DNA of 64,000 bases. Origin: Megasphaera_A sueciensis (GTDB taxonomy: Bacteria > Bacillota > Negativicutes > Veillonellales > Megasphaeraceae). Location: assembly GCF_050219315.1 (NCBI RefSeq), contig NZ_CP116939.1:2666001-2730000 (forward strand). Direction: 5' to 3'. The translations under genes were made by a program, and so were the position numbers. The notes beneath the pieces were generated by a model. That model was not told the DNA's origin. It saw only the letters and a list, made by a program, of their open reading frames with translations, and did no database searches. Each line of letters opens with the position of its first letter. Position 1 is the first letter of the stretch. Positions 25,777 to 34,251 of this stretch are shown one piece after another.

Positions 25777-26430
25777 ATGATCAAGTTATACTTAGTACGT
25801 CATGGTGAAACTGATGGCAATGCGCAGCAGTGGTATCAAGGAACAACTGATGTACCCCTTAATAAAACCGGAATTATTCAGGCGGAGTGCTTAAGCAGAT
25901 TTCTTGAGGATGTCCACTTTGATGCAGTATACAGCAGTACTTTGTCGAGAGCCAAACGAACAGCGGAAATCATTGCTGAGCCACATAACCTTTTCGTGAA
26001 AGCGTATGATGACTTGCGAGAAATTAATTTTGGTGTTTGGGAAAAGCATACCTATAGCGAGATTACAACCTGCTGGCCCGGTGAAATTGAAGCGTTCTAT
26101 GATTCCGAAGGGAATATGCGGGCTCATGGAGGGGAATCGTTTAGAGATGTAGAAAAACGCATTACGGAAAAGACAAAGGAATTGCTGCAGCAGCATGTAT
26201 CTGGAGATACTATCATGATAGTATCTCACGGAGCAGCTATACGTTGTCTGCTATTTGGCTTGCTGGGGCTGGAAATGGGCCGTATCTGGGCATTCCAGCA
26301 ATATAATACGGCATTTAACATTATTGAATATCATGGCGATAAAAATGTTATGACACTTATGAATTGTACTGACCATCTGCAAGGTACGGTAGGATATCAG
26401 ATGCAGTGGTCTAATATGGCAACGTTATGA
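25777..26430 (+). CDS. cobC: histidine phosphatase, probably alpha-ribazole phosphatase (CobC-like)
   Basis: A 217-residue phosphoglycerate-mutase-superfamily protein. RHGETDGN at the N-terminus holds the phospho-accepting histidine, and the second histidine is in IVSHGAAIRCLL. YSSTLSRAKRTAE and GGESFRDVEKR are conserved flanks. In this position after cobU-cobS it most likely dephosphorylates alpha-ribazole phosphate; the sequence alone would also allow a general phosphatase (GpmB/PhoE-like). Start ATG 25777 is behind AGGAGG. The stop overlaps the next start as ATGA. Confidence 0.82.
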   Translation: MIKLYLVRHGETDGNAQQWYQGTTDVPLNKTGIIQAECLSRFLEDVHFDAVYSSTLSRAKRTAEIIAEPHNLFVKAYDDLREINFGVWEKHTYSEITTCWPGEIEAFYDSEGNMRAHGGESFRDVEKRITEKTKELLQQHVSGDTIMIVSHGAAIRCLLFGLLGLEMGRIWAFQQYNTAFNIIEYHGDKNVMTLMNCTDHLQGTVGYQMQWSNMATL

Positions 26431-27161
26431 CTAAATCGAGACAGCAGGCAATGACAAAATTGATACGATTGGATAAATTATTGGGGCATAGCGGCGAGGG
26501 TACGCGCAAGGAGATTAAGAACTTATGCAAGAGCGGCAGTGTGACCGTAAATGGCAGTGTGTGTGTGGATCCGGCAACAAAAGTTGATTTTAAAAAAAGT
26601 GTTGTTGCTGTAGACGACAGGCTTGTTTTTTATACTCCGTTTCATTATGTAATGCTTCATAAACCAGAAAATGTATTGTCAGCTACCATAGATCATTTTT
26701 CGAGAACCGTTTTGGATTTACTTCCGTCGCGCTATAAAGGAACCGGAATGTTTCCTGTTGGCCGATTGGATAAAGATACAACCGGTTTGTTGCTGCTTAC
26801 CAATGATGGTGATTGGGCACATCGCATTACTTCACCCAAAAAGGAAATCAATAAAATCTATGAGGCCGTAGTCGCAGGAATTATTCCTGATGATATTAAT
26901 TCCCAATTTCAAAGAGGAATTGTGCTGAATGATGGTTTTTTATGTCAGCCGGCATTAGCAGAAAAAATAGGAGATTATGCATTGCGTATAGTCATTCATG
27001 AGGGGAAATTTCATCAAATTAAACGTATGTGTGCGGCGGTGGGACTGACCGTAACAGCTTTACGAAGAATACAAATCGGGCAGCTGATGCTGGATGAAAC
27101 GCTGCATTATGGTGAAATTCGCATATTGACAGAAGAGGAGCGGGAATTGCCCTTTCAATAA
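26427..27161 (+). CDS. RsuA-family rRNA pseudouridine synthase
   Basis: A 244-residue enzyme with an N-terminal S4 RNA-binding domain (about 10-60; RLDKLLGHSGEGTRKEI) and a catalytic domain whose nucleophilic aspartate is in GRLDKDTTG (about 112-120). RsuA converts U516 of 16S rRNA to pseudouridine; paralogues RluB/E/F act on 23S, so the target base is inferred. The start overlaps the preceding stop (ATGA); a second ATG at 26451 has a somewhat better SD (GCAGG) and cannot be excluded. Confidence 0.9.
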   Translation: MTKSRQQAMTKLIRLDKLLGHSGEGTRKEIKNLCKSGSVTVNGSVCVDPATKVDFKKSVVAVDDRLVFYTPFHYVMLHKPENVLSATIDHFSRTVLDLLPSRYKGTGMFPVGRLDKDTTGLLLLTNDGDWAHRITSPKKEINKIYEAVVAGIIPDDINSQFQRGIVLNDGFLCQPALAEKIGDYALRIVIHEGKFHQIKRMCAAVGLTVTALRRIQIGQLMLDETLHYGEIRILTEEERELPFQ

Positions 27162-27233
27162 TGTATAAAAAACTATTCAAATACATTAATATATGCTATT
27201 ATAGAGTGTAATGAATAATTATGGGTGATAAAA

Positions 27234-28307
27234 ATGATCAAAGAAAGAATAGTACGGTTACGGCAGTTTTTAACAGAACAGGCAGCAGATGGAGCAGTAA
27301 TTATGCAACCGGAAAATCTACGTTATTTTAGCGGTTTTACGGGAGGAGAGGGAGCCTTAGTCCTGATGACAGAAGGAAAGCCTGTCTTGTGGACTGATTC
27401 TCGTTATACAGAGCAGGCAGCCCAACAATCCGGAACAGAGTGTGATATAAAAAATCATGAAGGTCGTTTACTGGAGTGTATCGGCTGCTTTATAAAAGAA
27501 AAGGGTATGCATGTTGTTGGATATGAAAAAAATTATTTGACTCTTGCAGCGTATGAAGGCATTACAGCGTATGCAGATGAAAATCGGTTTGTAGGATGTG
27601 AGCTTGCTTTTTTACGTGCGGTAAAAACAGCATCTGAATTGCAGTCAACTCGTGAAGCCAGTATGATAGCGGATAAGGCGTTTAATCAATTAATGCCGTA
27701 TATTAAACCAGGAGCTACAGAACGTGAATTGTGTGCACGGTTGGAAAGTTCGATGTTGTTGCTGGGATCGGAAGAAAAGTCATTTACTACGATCGTTGCT
27801 TCTGGAGCCCGTTCCGCAATGCCGCATGGCACAGCTTCTCAGAAAATTGTAGCTGATGGTGATTTTGTGACCTTTGATTTTGGTGCAGTTATAGACGGAT
27901 ATCATTCCGATATGACACGGACGGTTGTTGCCGGAAGAGCGTCACAGGAACAAAAAGAATTTTATGCTCTTGTTTTGGAGGCTCAGCAGTTAGGTGTATC
28001 TGTTATTCGCGCAGGATTGTCTTGCCGTGAAGCAGATGAGACCATACGGCAGTTTTTTATAGAACATGCGGTGGGAACATATTTTACTCATGCTTTAGGT
28101 CATGGTACTGGTTTGGAAATTCATGAGCAGCCTGTATTATCTCCCAAGGCAGACACTATATTACAGGAGAATATGATAGTCACGGTTGAACCGGGGCTGT
28201 ACATAGAAGGCAAGTATGGAGTCCGCATTGAGGATTCTGTTGTCGTCACGGCTCATGGCTGTGAGATTTTAACGAAAACACCGAAAGAGTTAGTAGAGCT
28301 TTCATAG
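27234..28307 (+). CDS. M24-family Xaa-Pro aminopeptidase
   Basis: A 357-residue creatinase-fold peptidase removing N-terminal residues before proline. An N-terminal domain (1-130) precedes the pita-bread domain. The five metal ligands are seen in order: FDFGAVIDGYHSDMTRT (two aspartates), HALGHGTG (histidine), VEPGLYIEG (glutamate) and GVRIEDSV (glutamate). Start ATG 27234 follows GGGTGAT; the frame opens three codons earlier at a GTG. A promoter (TTCAAA-17-TATTAT) may lie about 27176-27205. efp follows 15 bases downstream, as in many Firmicutes. Confidence 0.93.
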   Translation: MIKERIVRLRQFLTEQAADGAVIMQPENLRYFSGFTGGEGALVLMTEGKPVLWTDSRYTEQAAQQSGTECDIKNHEGRLLECIGCFIKEKGMHVVGYEKNYLTLAAYEGITAYADENRFVGCELAFLRAVKTASELQSTREASMIADKAFNQLMPYIKPGATERELCARLESSMLLLGSEEKSFTTIVASGARSAMPHGTASQKIVADGDFVTFDFGAVIDGYHSDMTRTVVAGRASQEQKEFYALVLEAQQLGVSVIRAGLSCREADETIRQFFIEHAVGTYFTHALGHGTGLEIHEQPVLSPKADTILQENMIVTVEPGLYIEGKYGVRIEDSVVVTAHGCEILTKTPKELVELS

Positions 28308-28322
28308 TAGGAGGAGACATTT

Positions 28323-28880
28323 ATGATTTCAAGTAATGATTTAAGACCGGGTGTAACGATTGAAATTGATGGTAAGGTATGGCAGGTTGTGGAGTTTCAA
28401 CATGTTAAGCCGGGTAAAGGGGCCGCTTTTGTTCGTGCCAAAATAAAGAATTTGGAAACAGGTGCGGTGGTAGAACGCACATGGAATGCCGGCGAAAAAG
28501 TACAAGAAGGCCACGTAGACCGCCGTCAGATGCAGTACCTTTACGAAAGTGAAGGGGCATACTGTTTTATGGATAACGAAACATATGAACAACTTGAATT
28601 GCAGAAAGAAACATTGGGTACGGCGATCAATTTTTTAAAGGAAGAAATGAATGTTACTATGATGTTGTTCCAAAATCGTGTTATCGGTATAGATTTACCG
28701 GCAGCTGTAGAACTTAAAGTTGTTGAAACAGACCCCGGCGTTCGTGGTGATACAGCGACTGGTGGCAGTAAACCGGCAACATTGGAAACAGGATATGTTG
28801 TCAAAGTTCCGTTATTTATCAATGAGGGCGAACTTCTTCAGATTGATACGAGAACCGGTGAATATATGGGAAGAGCATAA
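28323..28880 (+). CDS. efp: elongation factor P
   Basis: A 185-residue EF-P, the standard length. The N-terminal KOW-like domain has the loop HVKPGKGAAFVR, whose tip lysine is the usual modification site (K32). Two OB domains follow, ending GEYMGRA. EF-P relieves ribosome stalling at polyproline. SD AGGAGG precedes the ATG. It is co-directional with the M24 peptidase and ends at a strong terminator. In spore formers the spoIIIA operon often follows here; it is absent. Confidence 0.97.
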   Translation: MISSNDLRPGVTIEIDGKVWQVVEFQHVKPGKGAAFVRAKIKNLETGAVVERTWNAGEKVQEGHVDRRQMQYLYESEGAYCFMDNETYEQLELQKETLGTAINFLKEEMNVTMMLFQNRVIGIDLPAAVELKVVETDPGVRGDTATGGSKPATLETGYVVKVPLFINEGELLQIDTRTGEYMGRA

Positions 28881-28885
28881 TGAGT

Positions 28886-28918
28886 AAAAAAAAGCGATGA
28901 GATTCTCATCGCTTTTTC
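28886..28918 (+). terminator. terminator after efp
   Basis: AAAAAGCGATGAGA and TCTCATCGCTTTTT form a near-perfect hairpin with a tiny loop. The Asp23 gene begins only 27 bases later, so some read-through or a promoter hidden in the gap must supply it. Confidence 0.88.
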
Positions 28919-28944
28919 AGCACAAATGACTAATGGGGATGCCT

Positions 28945-29337
28945 ATGAATACAACAAACGATCAATATGCAGGAACTATATCTATATCAGAGCGTGCCAT
29001 TGCGGTTATTGCGGCACAAGCTGCAGAAACGGTAGATCAAGTTGTTTCGCTTGCTGCCAGCATAGCAGAAGGCGTAGCGGCTAAACTGGGACGGGAAAAT
29101 TTAGCTGCCGGTGTGACCGCACATCTTGAAGGTCATGTGGCCGAAGTTACGATCCGGCTCATTGTACGATATGGATACCGTATTCCTGATGTGGCATTAC
29201 AAGTTCAGAAAATTGTAAAAGATACAGTGGAACAAATGACAGGATACAGTGTGGCAGCTGTTCACGTTGTTGTCCAGGGAATTGACTTTACACAGCCTTC
29301 TGCTGCAATGGAAATGAGGGATGATCATGATAGATAA
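28945..29337 (+). CDS. Asp23/Gls24 family envelope stress protein
   Basis: A 130-residue Asp23 (YqhY-type) protein. ISISERAIAVIAAQAAETVDQV opens the conserved fold and the middle strand set is VAEVTIRLIVRYGYRIPDVALQVQ. In Bacillus and Staphylococcus such proteins coat the inner membrane or influence fatty-acid synthesis regulation. I prefer ATG 28945, six bases after a GGGG run; in-frame ATGs at 28933 and 28939 lie closer to or within the SD. It overlaps the second Asp23 gene by 11 bases. Confidence 0.9.
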   Translation: MNTTNDQYAGTISISERAIAVIAAQAAETVDQVVSLAASIAEGVAAKLGRENLAAGVTAHLEGHVAEVTIRLIVRYGYRIPDVALQVQKIVKDTVEQMTGYSVAAVHVVVQGIDFTQPSAAMEMRDDHDR

Positions 29338-29668
29338 AGAACAAATCCTTCACTATGAAATTGCAGATACGGTATTAGTTAATTTAGTTAAGCTGGCGGC
29401 TATGGAGGTTTCCGGAGTGGTTGGAGTCAGTACTTCTTTACGTGCTCGTTTTAATGGACAAAGAGCGCGGGGAATTACAGTAATACAGACTGATGCGGGG
29501 TTAGCTGTTGATATTCATATTATAGCTTATTATGGAGAAAACTTGGAACGGCTTGCTGTTCAAGTTCAACAAATCATAGGAAACAGATTGCGAACTATGA
29601 TTGAACCAAAGGAGCTTCATATTAATGTTACTATTGAAGACCTGATATTGCGGCCTAAAATTATATAG
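29327..29668 (+). CDS. second Asp23/Gls24 family protein
   Basis: A 113-residue shorter paralogue of the gene before it, with the same strand-helix pattern (VLVNLVKLAAMEVSGVVGV, LAVDIHIIAYYGENLERLAVQVQ). Two Asp23 genes in tandem before nusB may allow hetero-oligomers. I choose ATG 29327, which has GAGGG at seven bases; the ATG at 29321 directly abuts the SD. nusB follows 16 bases downstream. Confidence 0.88.
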   Translation: MIDKEQILHYEIADTVLVNLVKLAAMEVSGVVGVSTSLRARFNGQRARGITVIQTDAGLAVDIHIIAYYGENLERLAVQVQQIIGNRLRTMIEPKELHINVTIEDLILRPKII

Positions 29669-29684
29669 AAAACAGGAGGTTAGC

Positions 29685-30131
29685 GTGAGCAGATATAAAG
29701 CGCGTCAACAGGCGCTGCAAATTTTGTTTTCTCGGGAATTTCATGAGGAAAACGACATACAGTATACAGAAAGTGAAATATTGGAAAGCAATACGGCAGA
29801 TGAACAGGACGCATTTGAAGAAAATGATGCTTTGACAATGCAGGATGAGAATGTCTATTGTACCTACTTAGTGGAAACAACGCGGCAGCATATGGCGGAA
29901 TTTGATGAAATTATCGGTCATTATTCCCAAAAATGGGATTTATCACAAATGGATAAAACAGATAAAAATATTATGCGGATGTCTCTTTGTGAACTTTTGT
30001 ATCCTAAGGAAAATATTGAAGAATCTATTGTTCTTAATGAAGCGGTACGGTTAGCTAAAAGGTATGGCGGTCCTGCTTCTTCACGATTTGTCAATGGTAT
30101 TTTAGGTGCGTATGTAAAGGATAAAAGATAA
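29685..30131 (+). CDS. nusB: transcription antitermination factor NusB
   Basis: A 148-residue NusB. The N-terminus SRYKARQQALQILF and C-terminus LNEAVRLAKRYGGPASSRFVNGILG are highly typical. Between them is an unusually acidic stretch (about 20-52, with several DE and EE pairs), longer than in the shortest family members. NusB with NusE binds boxA of rRNA leaders. It uses a GTG start behind AGGAGG. The next gene begins on the base after the stop codon. Confidence 0.93.
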   Translation: MSRYKARQQALQILFSREFHEENDIQYTESEILESNTADEQDAFEENDALTMQDENVYCTYLVETTRQHMAEFDEIIGHYSQKWDLSQMDKTDKNIMRMSLCELLYPKENIEESIVLNEAVRLAKRYGGPASSRFVNGILGAYVKDKR

Positions 30132-31091
30132 ATGAATACCTATTTGGGCATTGATACGAGTTGTTATACAACTTCTGTTTCTCTTGTAGATGAGACGTAT
30201 CGTGTCATTGCAGATGAACGAAAAATTCTTGAAGTAGCTAAAGGTGGACGCGGGTTGGCACAATCCAATATGGTTTATCAGCATACGCGGAACTTACCGG
30301 AACTTTTTGAACAATTAAGTACTTCGTTACGAGATTATATGGATATTTGTGCTATTGGGGTCACAGATAAACCCCGCCGGCGCGAAGATTCTTATATGCC
30401 GGCGTTTTATTCGGGTTACGGATATGCTCGTTCATTAGCGGCTGTGTTGGGAGTGCCGCTGTATGTGATTAGTCATCAGGAGAATCATTTGTTTGCGGTA
30501 CTGCGCCATATAAAAAAAATAGGGACAGAACCTTTTTATGGAGTACACCTTTCTGGCGGAACCACAGATTTTTTATACGTATCCCCCGATGAACGAGGCT
30601 TGTCAATTACACGAATTGGCGGCAGCAGTGATATTAGTGCCGGGCAGTTTATAGATCGGGTAGGGGTGGCGATGGGACTTTCCTTCCCTGCCGGGTCTGC
30701 GATAGATACTTTAGCACAGCAATATTCTTCTGTTGTCCGAGGAGCACCTGTATTTTATAAAAGTGGCGAAATCAGTTTTTCCGGACCGGAATCGCAGGCG
30801 CAGCGGTATATGGCAGAAAAAAGTTATGATATGACAAAAATGGCTAAATGGACACTTTCAACTATTTGGAACGGGTTGGAAAAGCTCCTTGATTTCGGCC
30901 GTGAAAGAGGAATGAAGCGGCTTGTTGCGGCAGGGGGCGTCTTATCAAACACGTATTTGCGAGAGTGCCTGATGCATTATGGAGGGATACATAATATACG
31001 CATAGATACAGCTGAACCGTGTTATAGCGCTGACAATGCGACGGGGGCAGCTTTTTGGGCGTTCTATGCATATCAGAAGGAGAAAAAATAA
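30132..31091 (+). CDS. TsaD-paralogous protein (Kae1/Gcp-like, function unknown)
   Basis: A 319-residue ASKHA-fold protein of the Kae1/TsaD superfamily. GIDTSCYTTSVSL opens the nucleotide-binding fold. The metal histidines are H115 and H119 (SHQENH, where TsaD has HxEGH) and the C-terminal aspartate lies in SADNATG. The central GRGLAQSN and SGGTTDF motifs differ from true TsaD, and its neighbours (nusB, xseA) are not TsaB/TsaE. This is the second, poorly understood paralogue found beside nusB/xseA in several Clostridia and Negativicutes. It may be a carbamoyl- or phosphotransfer enzyme, but its role is not established. It starts at ATG directly after nusB; its stop overlaps xseA. Confidence 0.8.
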   Translation: MNTYLGIDTSCYTTSVSLVDETYRVIADERKILEVAKGGRGLAQSNMVYQHTRNLPELFEQLSTSLRDYMDICAIGVTDKPRRREDSYMPAFYSGYGYARSLAAVLGVPLYVISHQENHLFAVLRHIKKIGTEPFYGVHLSGGTTDFLYVSPDERGLSITRIGGSSDISAGQFIDRVGVAMGLSFPAGSAIDTLAQQYSSVVRGAPVFYKSGEISFSGPESQAQRYMAEKSYDMTKMAKWTLSTIWNGLEKLLDFGRERGMKRLVAAGGVLSNTYLRECLMHYGGIHNIRIDTAEPCYSADNATGAAFWAFYAYQKEKK

Positions 31092-32302
31092 TGAAATACG
31101 CATCTGTAACAGATGTAGTCCGGCGCATTAAAGAAGATGTTTATAAAGACTATAAACTTCAAAGCGTAGCGATGGAAGGGAATATTATTGGACTGAAACG
31201 TGCGTCTAATGGACATTATTATATGAATTTAAGAGATGACAATTGTTCTATCCATGCAATTTTATTCGCCGGACGGGCAGGCCGTTCTATGGATAATGTT
31301 TGTGAAGGGGACCATGTTGTTGTCATTGGTGCTGTTCAGGTGTATGAAAAAGCAGGTTCAGTATCTTTTATTATAGAACGTCTTTTTTCTCAGGGCATAG
31401 GAAAACTTCAGGCAGAATATGAAAAGGTAAAAAAGGAACTGGCGGCAGAAGGCTATTTTGATACGGAACATAAAAAGTCGCTGCCTAGATTTCCTTGGAC
31501 TATAGGTATCCTTACTTCTAAGACGGGTGCTGTATTACATGATATTCATAAAATCGCAGCAGAACGAAATCCTTACGTGCATATTGAACTTTTTCCCATT
31601 CCGGTGCAAGGCGTCGGAGTAGAAACTATAATTGCGCAGAAAATTGCTTCAGCAGGCACTGATTCACATCTGGATGTACTTATTCTTGCTCGCGGCGGCG
31701 GCTCTATGGAAGATTTATGGTGTTTTAATCATCCGGCAGTGGTACAGGCAATTTATCATTCTGAAGTTCCTATTATAACCGCTATAGGACATGAAACAGA
31801 TACAACGCTGGCTGATTATGCAGCGGATGTACGAGCAGCGACACCCACGCATGCAGCAGAACTGGCTATTCCGTCTTTTGATGAAATGGCTTTGGATATA
31901 GCAGAAATGACAGAATCTGCGTATCATGCCATTTCTTTGTGTTTTGAACGCTGGCAGCATGATGTAATCAAAACGACTGCTGGATTACAACCCAAACGAT
32001 ATGATGAGTATCTGATTTTAAAAAAGCAACAGGTGGAACATCTTTTGCATACGGCAATGCAGCAATTCAACTTATTTTATGCTGATAATTTAAAAAAATG
32101 TGCTGAATTGAAAGCAGGATTGGAAGCAATGAACCCTATCGTGCTTGTGCGCAAGGGGTATGGACAGCTGGAACAGGATGGTCATATTATTTCGGATATA
32201 CATAGCGTTTCCAAAGAAAAGCCTTTATATATACAATTGGTAGATGGTTTGATTACGACGGATGTGAAAGAGGTAACAATTCATGGCAAGAGGAATAGAT
32301 AA
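31091..32302 (+). CDS. xseA: exodeoxyribonuclease VII large subunit
   Basis: A 403-residue XseA. An N-terminal OB-fold (about 1-105; GNIIGLKRASNGHYYMNLRD) precedes the catalytic domain, with GILTSKTGAVLHDI (about 137-150), ILARGGGSMEDLWCFN and the conserved ITAIGHETDTTLAD. With XseB it degrades single-stranded DNA. I begin at ATG 31091, eight bases after AAGGAG and overlapping the preceding TAA (TAATG); the open frame extends upstream without an SD. xseB overlaps its end by 20 bases. Confidence 0.95.
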   Translation: MKYASVTDVVRRIKEDVYKDYKLQSVAMEGNIIGLKRASNGHYYMNLRDDNCSIHAILFAGRAGRSMDNVCEGDHVVVIGAVQVYEKAGSVSFIIERLFSQGIGKLQAEYEKVKKELAAEGYFDTEHKKSLPRFPWTIGILTSKTGAVLHDIHKIAAERNPYVHIELFPIPVQGVGVETIIAQKIASAGTDSHLDVLILARGGGSMEDLWCFNHPAVVQAIYHSEVPIITAIGHETDTTLADYAADVRAATPTHAAELAIPSFDEMALDIAEMTESAYHAISLCFERWQHDVIKTTAGLQPKRYDEYLILKKQQVEHLLHTAMQQFNLFYADNLKKCAELKAGLEAMNPIVLVRKGYGQLEQDGHIISDIHSVSKEKPLYIQLVDGLITTDVKEVTIHGKRNR

Positions 32303-32552
32303 GTTAAAAAATTTTGAAAATAATTATGAAGAGTTGGAGAATTTGGTTAAAGCGCTGGAAACTCCTAATTTAACATTGAAAGAATCTCTGGATTTATTTG
32401 AAAAAGCTGTTAAAGTGTCGCAGGAATGTGAAGGTGCACTGGAATATGCAAAGCAGCGAGTGGAAGCATTGATGGCTGTTCATGTTGGTGCACATAAGGA
32501 TGAGAATAGCCGTGCCAATGGGGAAACCGAAGAAGGGACGTTAGACTTATGA
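32283..32552 (+). CDS. xseB: exodeoxyribonuclease VII small subunit
   Basis: An 89-residue XseB with the family pattern FENNYEELENLVKALE, followed by LTLKESLDLFEKAVKVSQEC. It has a longer acidic tail than many. Its two helices coil around XseA to form the active ssDNA exonuclease. SD GAGG stands about ten bases before ATG, inside xseA, and its stop overlaps the ispA start (ATGATG), so translation is coupled. Confidence 0.93.
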   Translation: MARGIDKLKNFENNYEELENLVKALETPNLTLKESLDLFEKAVKVSQECEGALEYAKQRVEALMAVHVGAHKDENSRANGETEEGTLDL

Positions 32553-33433
32553 TGCTGCAAGAGTATATGAAAGAACAGAAAAAACATATTGATGCACGGC
32601 TGAAAGAATTGCTATGTACCGATGTCAAAGCCTTTGAGAGACTCTATGAATCTATGAATTACAGTCTTAATGGCGGCGGCAAACGGATTCGTCCAATTTT
32701 AATGCTTGCGGTTATTGAGATGCTGGGAAAAAATTCGCGGCCTTATCTGGACATGGCGTGTGCATTGGAATGTGTTCATACGTATTCCTTGATCCATGAC
32801 GATTTGCCTGCTATGGACAATGATGATTATAGACGAGGGAACTTAACAAATCATAAAGTGTACGGAGATGGAATGGCGATTTTGGCGGGAGATGGCTTAT
32901 TGACGTATGCGTTTGAATTGATGGCCAGCCAAAAACAGATAGAATCTTCAAAAATTTCTGCTATTATTTCGACGTTTGCACGTGCTGCAGGACCTGCAGG
33001 TATGGTGGGCGGACAGGCTTTTGATCTTGAATCGGAAGGGAACATGGAAATCGGCATTGATGGATTAAAGCTGCTTCATAAGGCTAAAACAGGAGTTATG
33101 TTTAAAGCAGCAATCGATATTGCTGCAATTGTAGGAGATGCGACGCTGGAAGAACGGAATGCATTGGATGATTATGCTCTTTATATGGGACTTACTTTTC
33201 AAATTACCGATGATATTCTTGATGTAGTAGGTGAGTCCCATGTATTAGGAAAACCTGTTGGCAGTGATAAAAAAAATAAAAAAGCAACATATGTAACTAT
33301 TTTCTCATTAGAAGAAGCACGGCGTCTGGCACGTCAATCTGCTGAATCAGCCAGTGCTTCACTGACGCCGTTCGGCGACAGAGCCAGAATATTGAAAGAA
33401 TTAGTAGAATACATGTTGGTAAGGGTGAATTAA
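32549..33433 (+). CDS. ispA: polyprenyl synthetase (farnesyl/geranyl diphosphate synthase)
   Basis: A 294-residue short-chain trans-prenyl diphosphate synthase. GGGKRIRPIL begins the core. The first aspartate motif is HDDLPAMDND (about 89-98) and the second is FQITDDILDVVG. These bind Mg2+ and the diphosphates of DMAPP/GPP and IPP. By size and context after xseB it is probably IspA, making farnesyl diphosphate for undecaprenyl and quinone synthesis; the product length is inferred. dxs, which often follows in Firmicutes, is absent; tlyA comes next. Confidence 0.93.
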   Translation: MMLQEYMKEQKKHIDARLKELLCTDVKAFERLYESMNYSLNGGGKRIRPILMLAVIEMLGKNSRPYLDMACALECVHTYSLIHDDLPAMDNDDYRRGNLTNHKVYGDGMAILAGDGLLTYAFELMASQKQIESSKISAIISTFARAAGPAGMVGGQAFDLESEGNMEIGIDGLKLLHKAKTGVMFKAAIDIAAIVGDATLEERNALDDYALYMGLTFQITDDILDVVGESHVLGKPVGSDKKNKKATYVTIFSLEEARRLARQSAESASASLTPFGDRARILKELVEYMLVRVN

Positions 33434-33445
33434 GAGGGTAGGATA

Positions 33446-34243
33446 ATGAAAGAACGATTAGACACATTGCTTGTATCTCGCGGCCTTTCAGAGAGTCGTG
33501 AAAAAGCGAAGGCAACAATTATGGCCGGGCTGGTTTTTGTCAGAAATCAACGTGTAGATAAAGCCGGGACCAAAATAGATGTGGAAGCGGAGATTATTGT
33601 TAAAGGGAATGCTATTCCGTATGTAGGCAGGGGTGGCCTCAAGCTGGAAAAAGCATTGGCAGCTTTTCCTATTGATTTACAGGGAGCGGTTATGATGGAT
33701 ATAGGAGCTTCTACGGGTGGTTTTACAGATTGTGCTCTGCAAAATGGAGCAAGAAAAGTATATGCTGTTGATGTTGGATATGGACAACTAGCATGGAAAT
33801 TACGTACGGACGAACGTGTAATAAATATGGAACGGACCAATATTCGCAATGTAACATTAGAAGATTTAGGTGAAGCAGTTGATTTTATCTCCATTGATGT
33901 TTCTTTTATTTCTCTTTTAAAAATAATGCCTGCCGTTGTGCCGCTTTTGAAACAGAACGGTACCTTAGTGACTTTAATTAAACCGCAGTTTGAAGCAGGA
34001 CGGGGACATGTAGGGAAAGGCGGTATTGTTCGTGATAGAGATATTCACCGGTACGTTATCCGCCATGTTACGGACGGGATTGCGGCAGACGGATTATCTC
34101 CGCTAGCTTTGACTTTTTCTCCTATAAAAGGAGCTGATGGCAATATAGAATATTTACTATATAGCCGCAAAGATATGGCAGAGCATAATGAAATTACAGA
34201 GGACATGATAGACGATATTGTGGAGAAATCCCATCAAATGTAG
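33446..34243 (+). CDS. tlyA: TlyA-family rRNA methyltransferase
   Basis: A 265-residue protein: S4 domain (about 1-62, ERLDTLLVSRGLSESREKAK) followed by an FtsJ-type SAM methyltransferase (about 65-250) with the motif MDIGASTGGFTDCALQNGA. TlyA 2'-O-methylates cytidines in 16S and 23S rRNA; in Firmicutes (YqxC) this is inferred. SD GAGGGTAGG precedes ATG. nadK follows eight bases after the stop. Confidence 0.93.
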   Translation: MKERLDTLLVSRGLSESREKAKATIMAGLVFVRNQRVDKAGTKIDVEAEIIVKGNAIPYVGRGGLKLEKALAAFPIDLQGAVMMDIGASTGGFTDCALQNGARKVYAVDVGYGQLAWKLRTDERVINMERTNIRNVTLEDLGEAVDFISIDVSFISLLKIMPAVVPLLKQNGTLVTLIKPQFEAGRGHVGKGGIVRDRDIHRYVIRHVTDGIAADGLSPLALTFSPIKGADGNIEYLLYSRKDMAEHNEITEDMIDDIVEKSHQM

Positions 34244-34251
34244 GTGATAGT

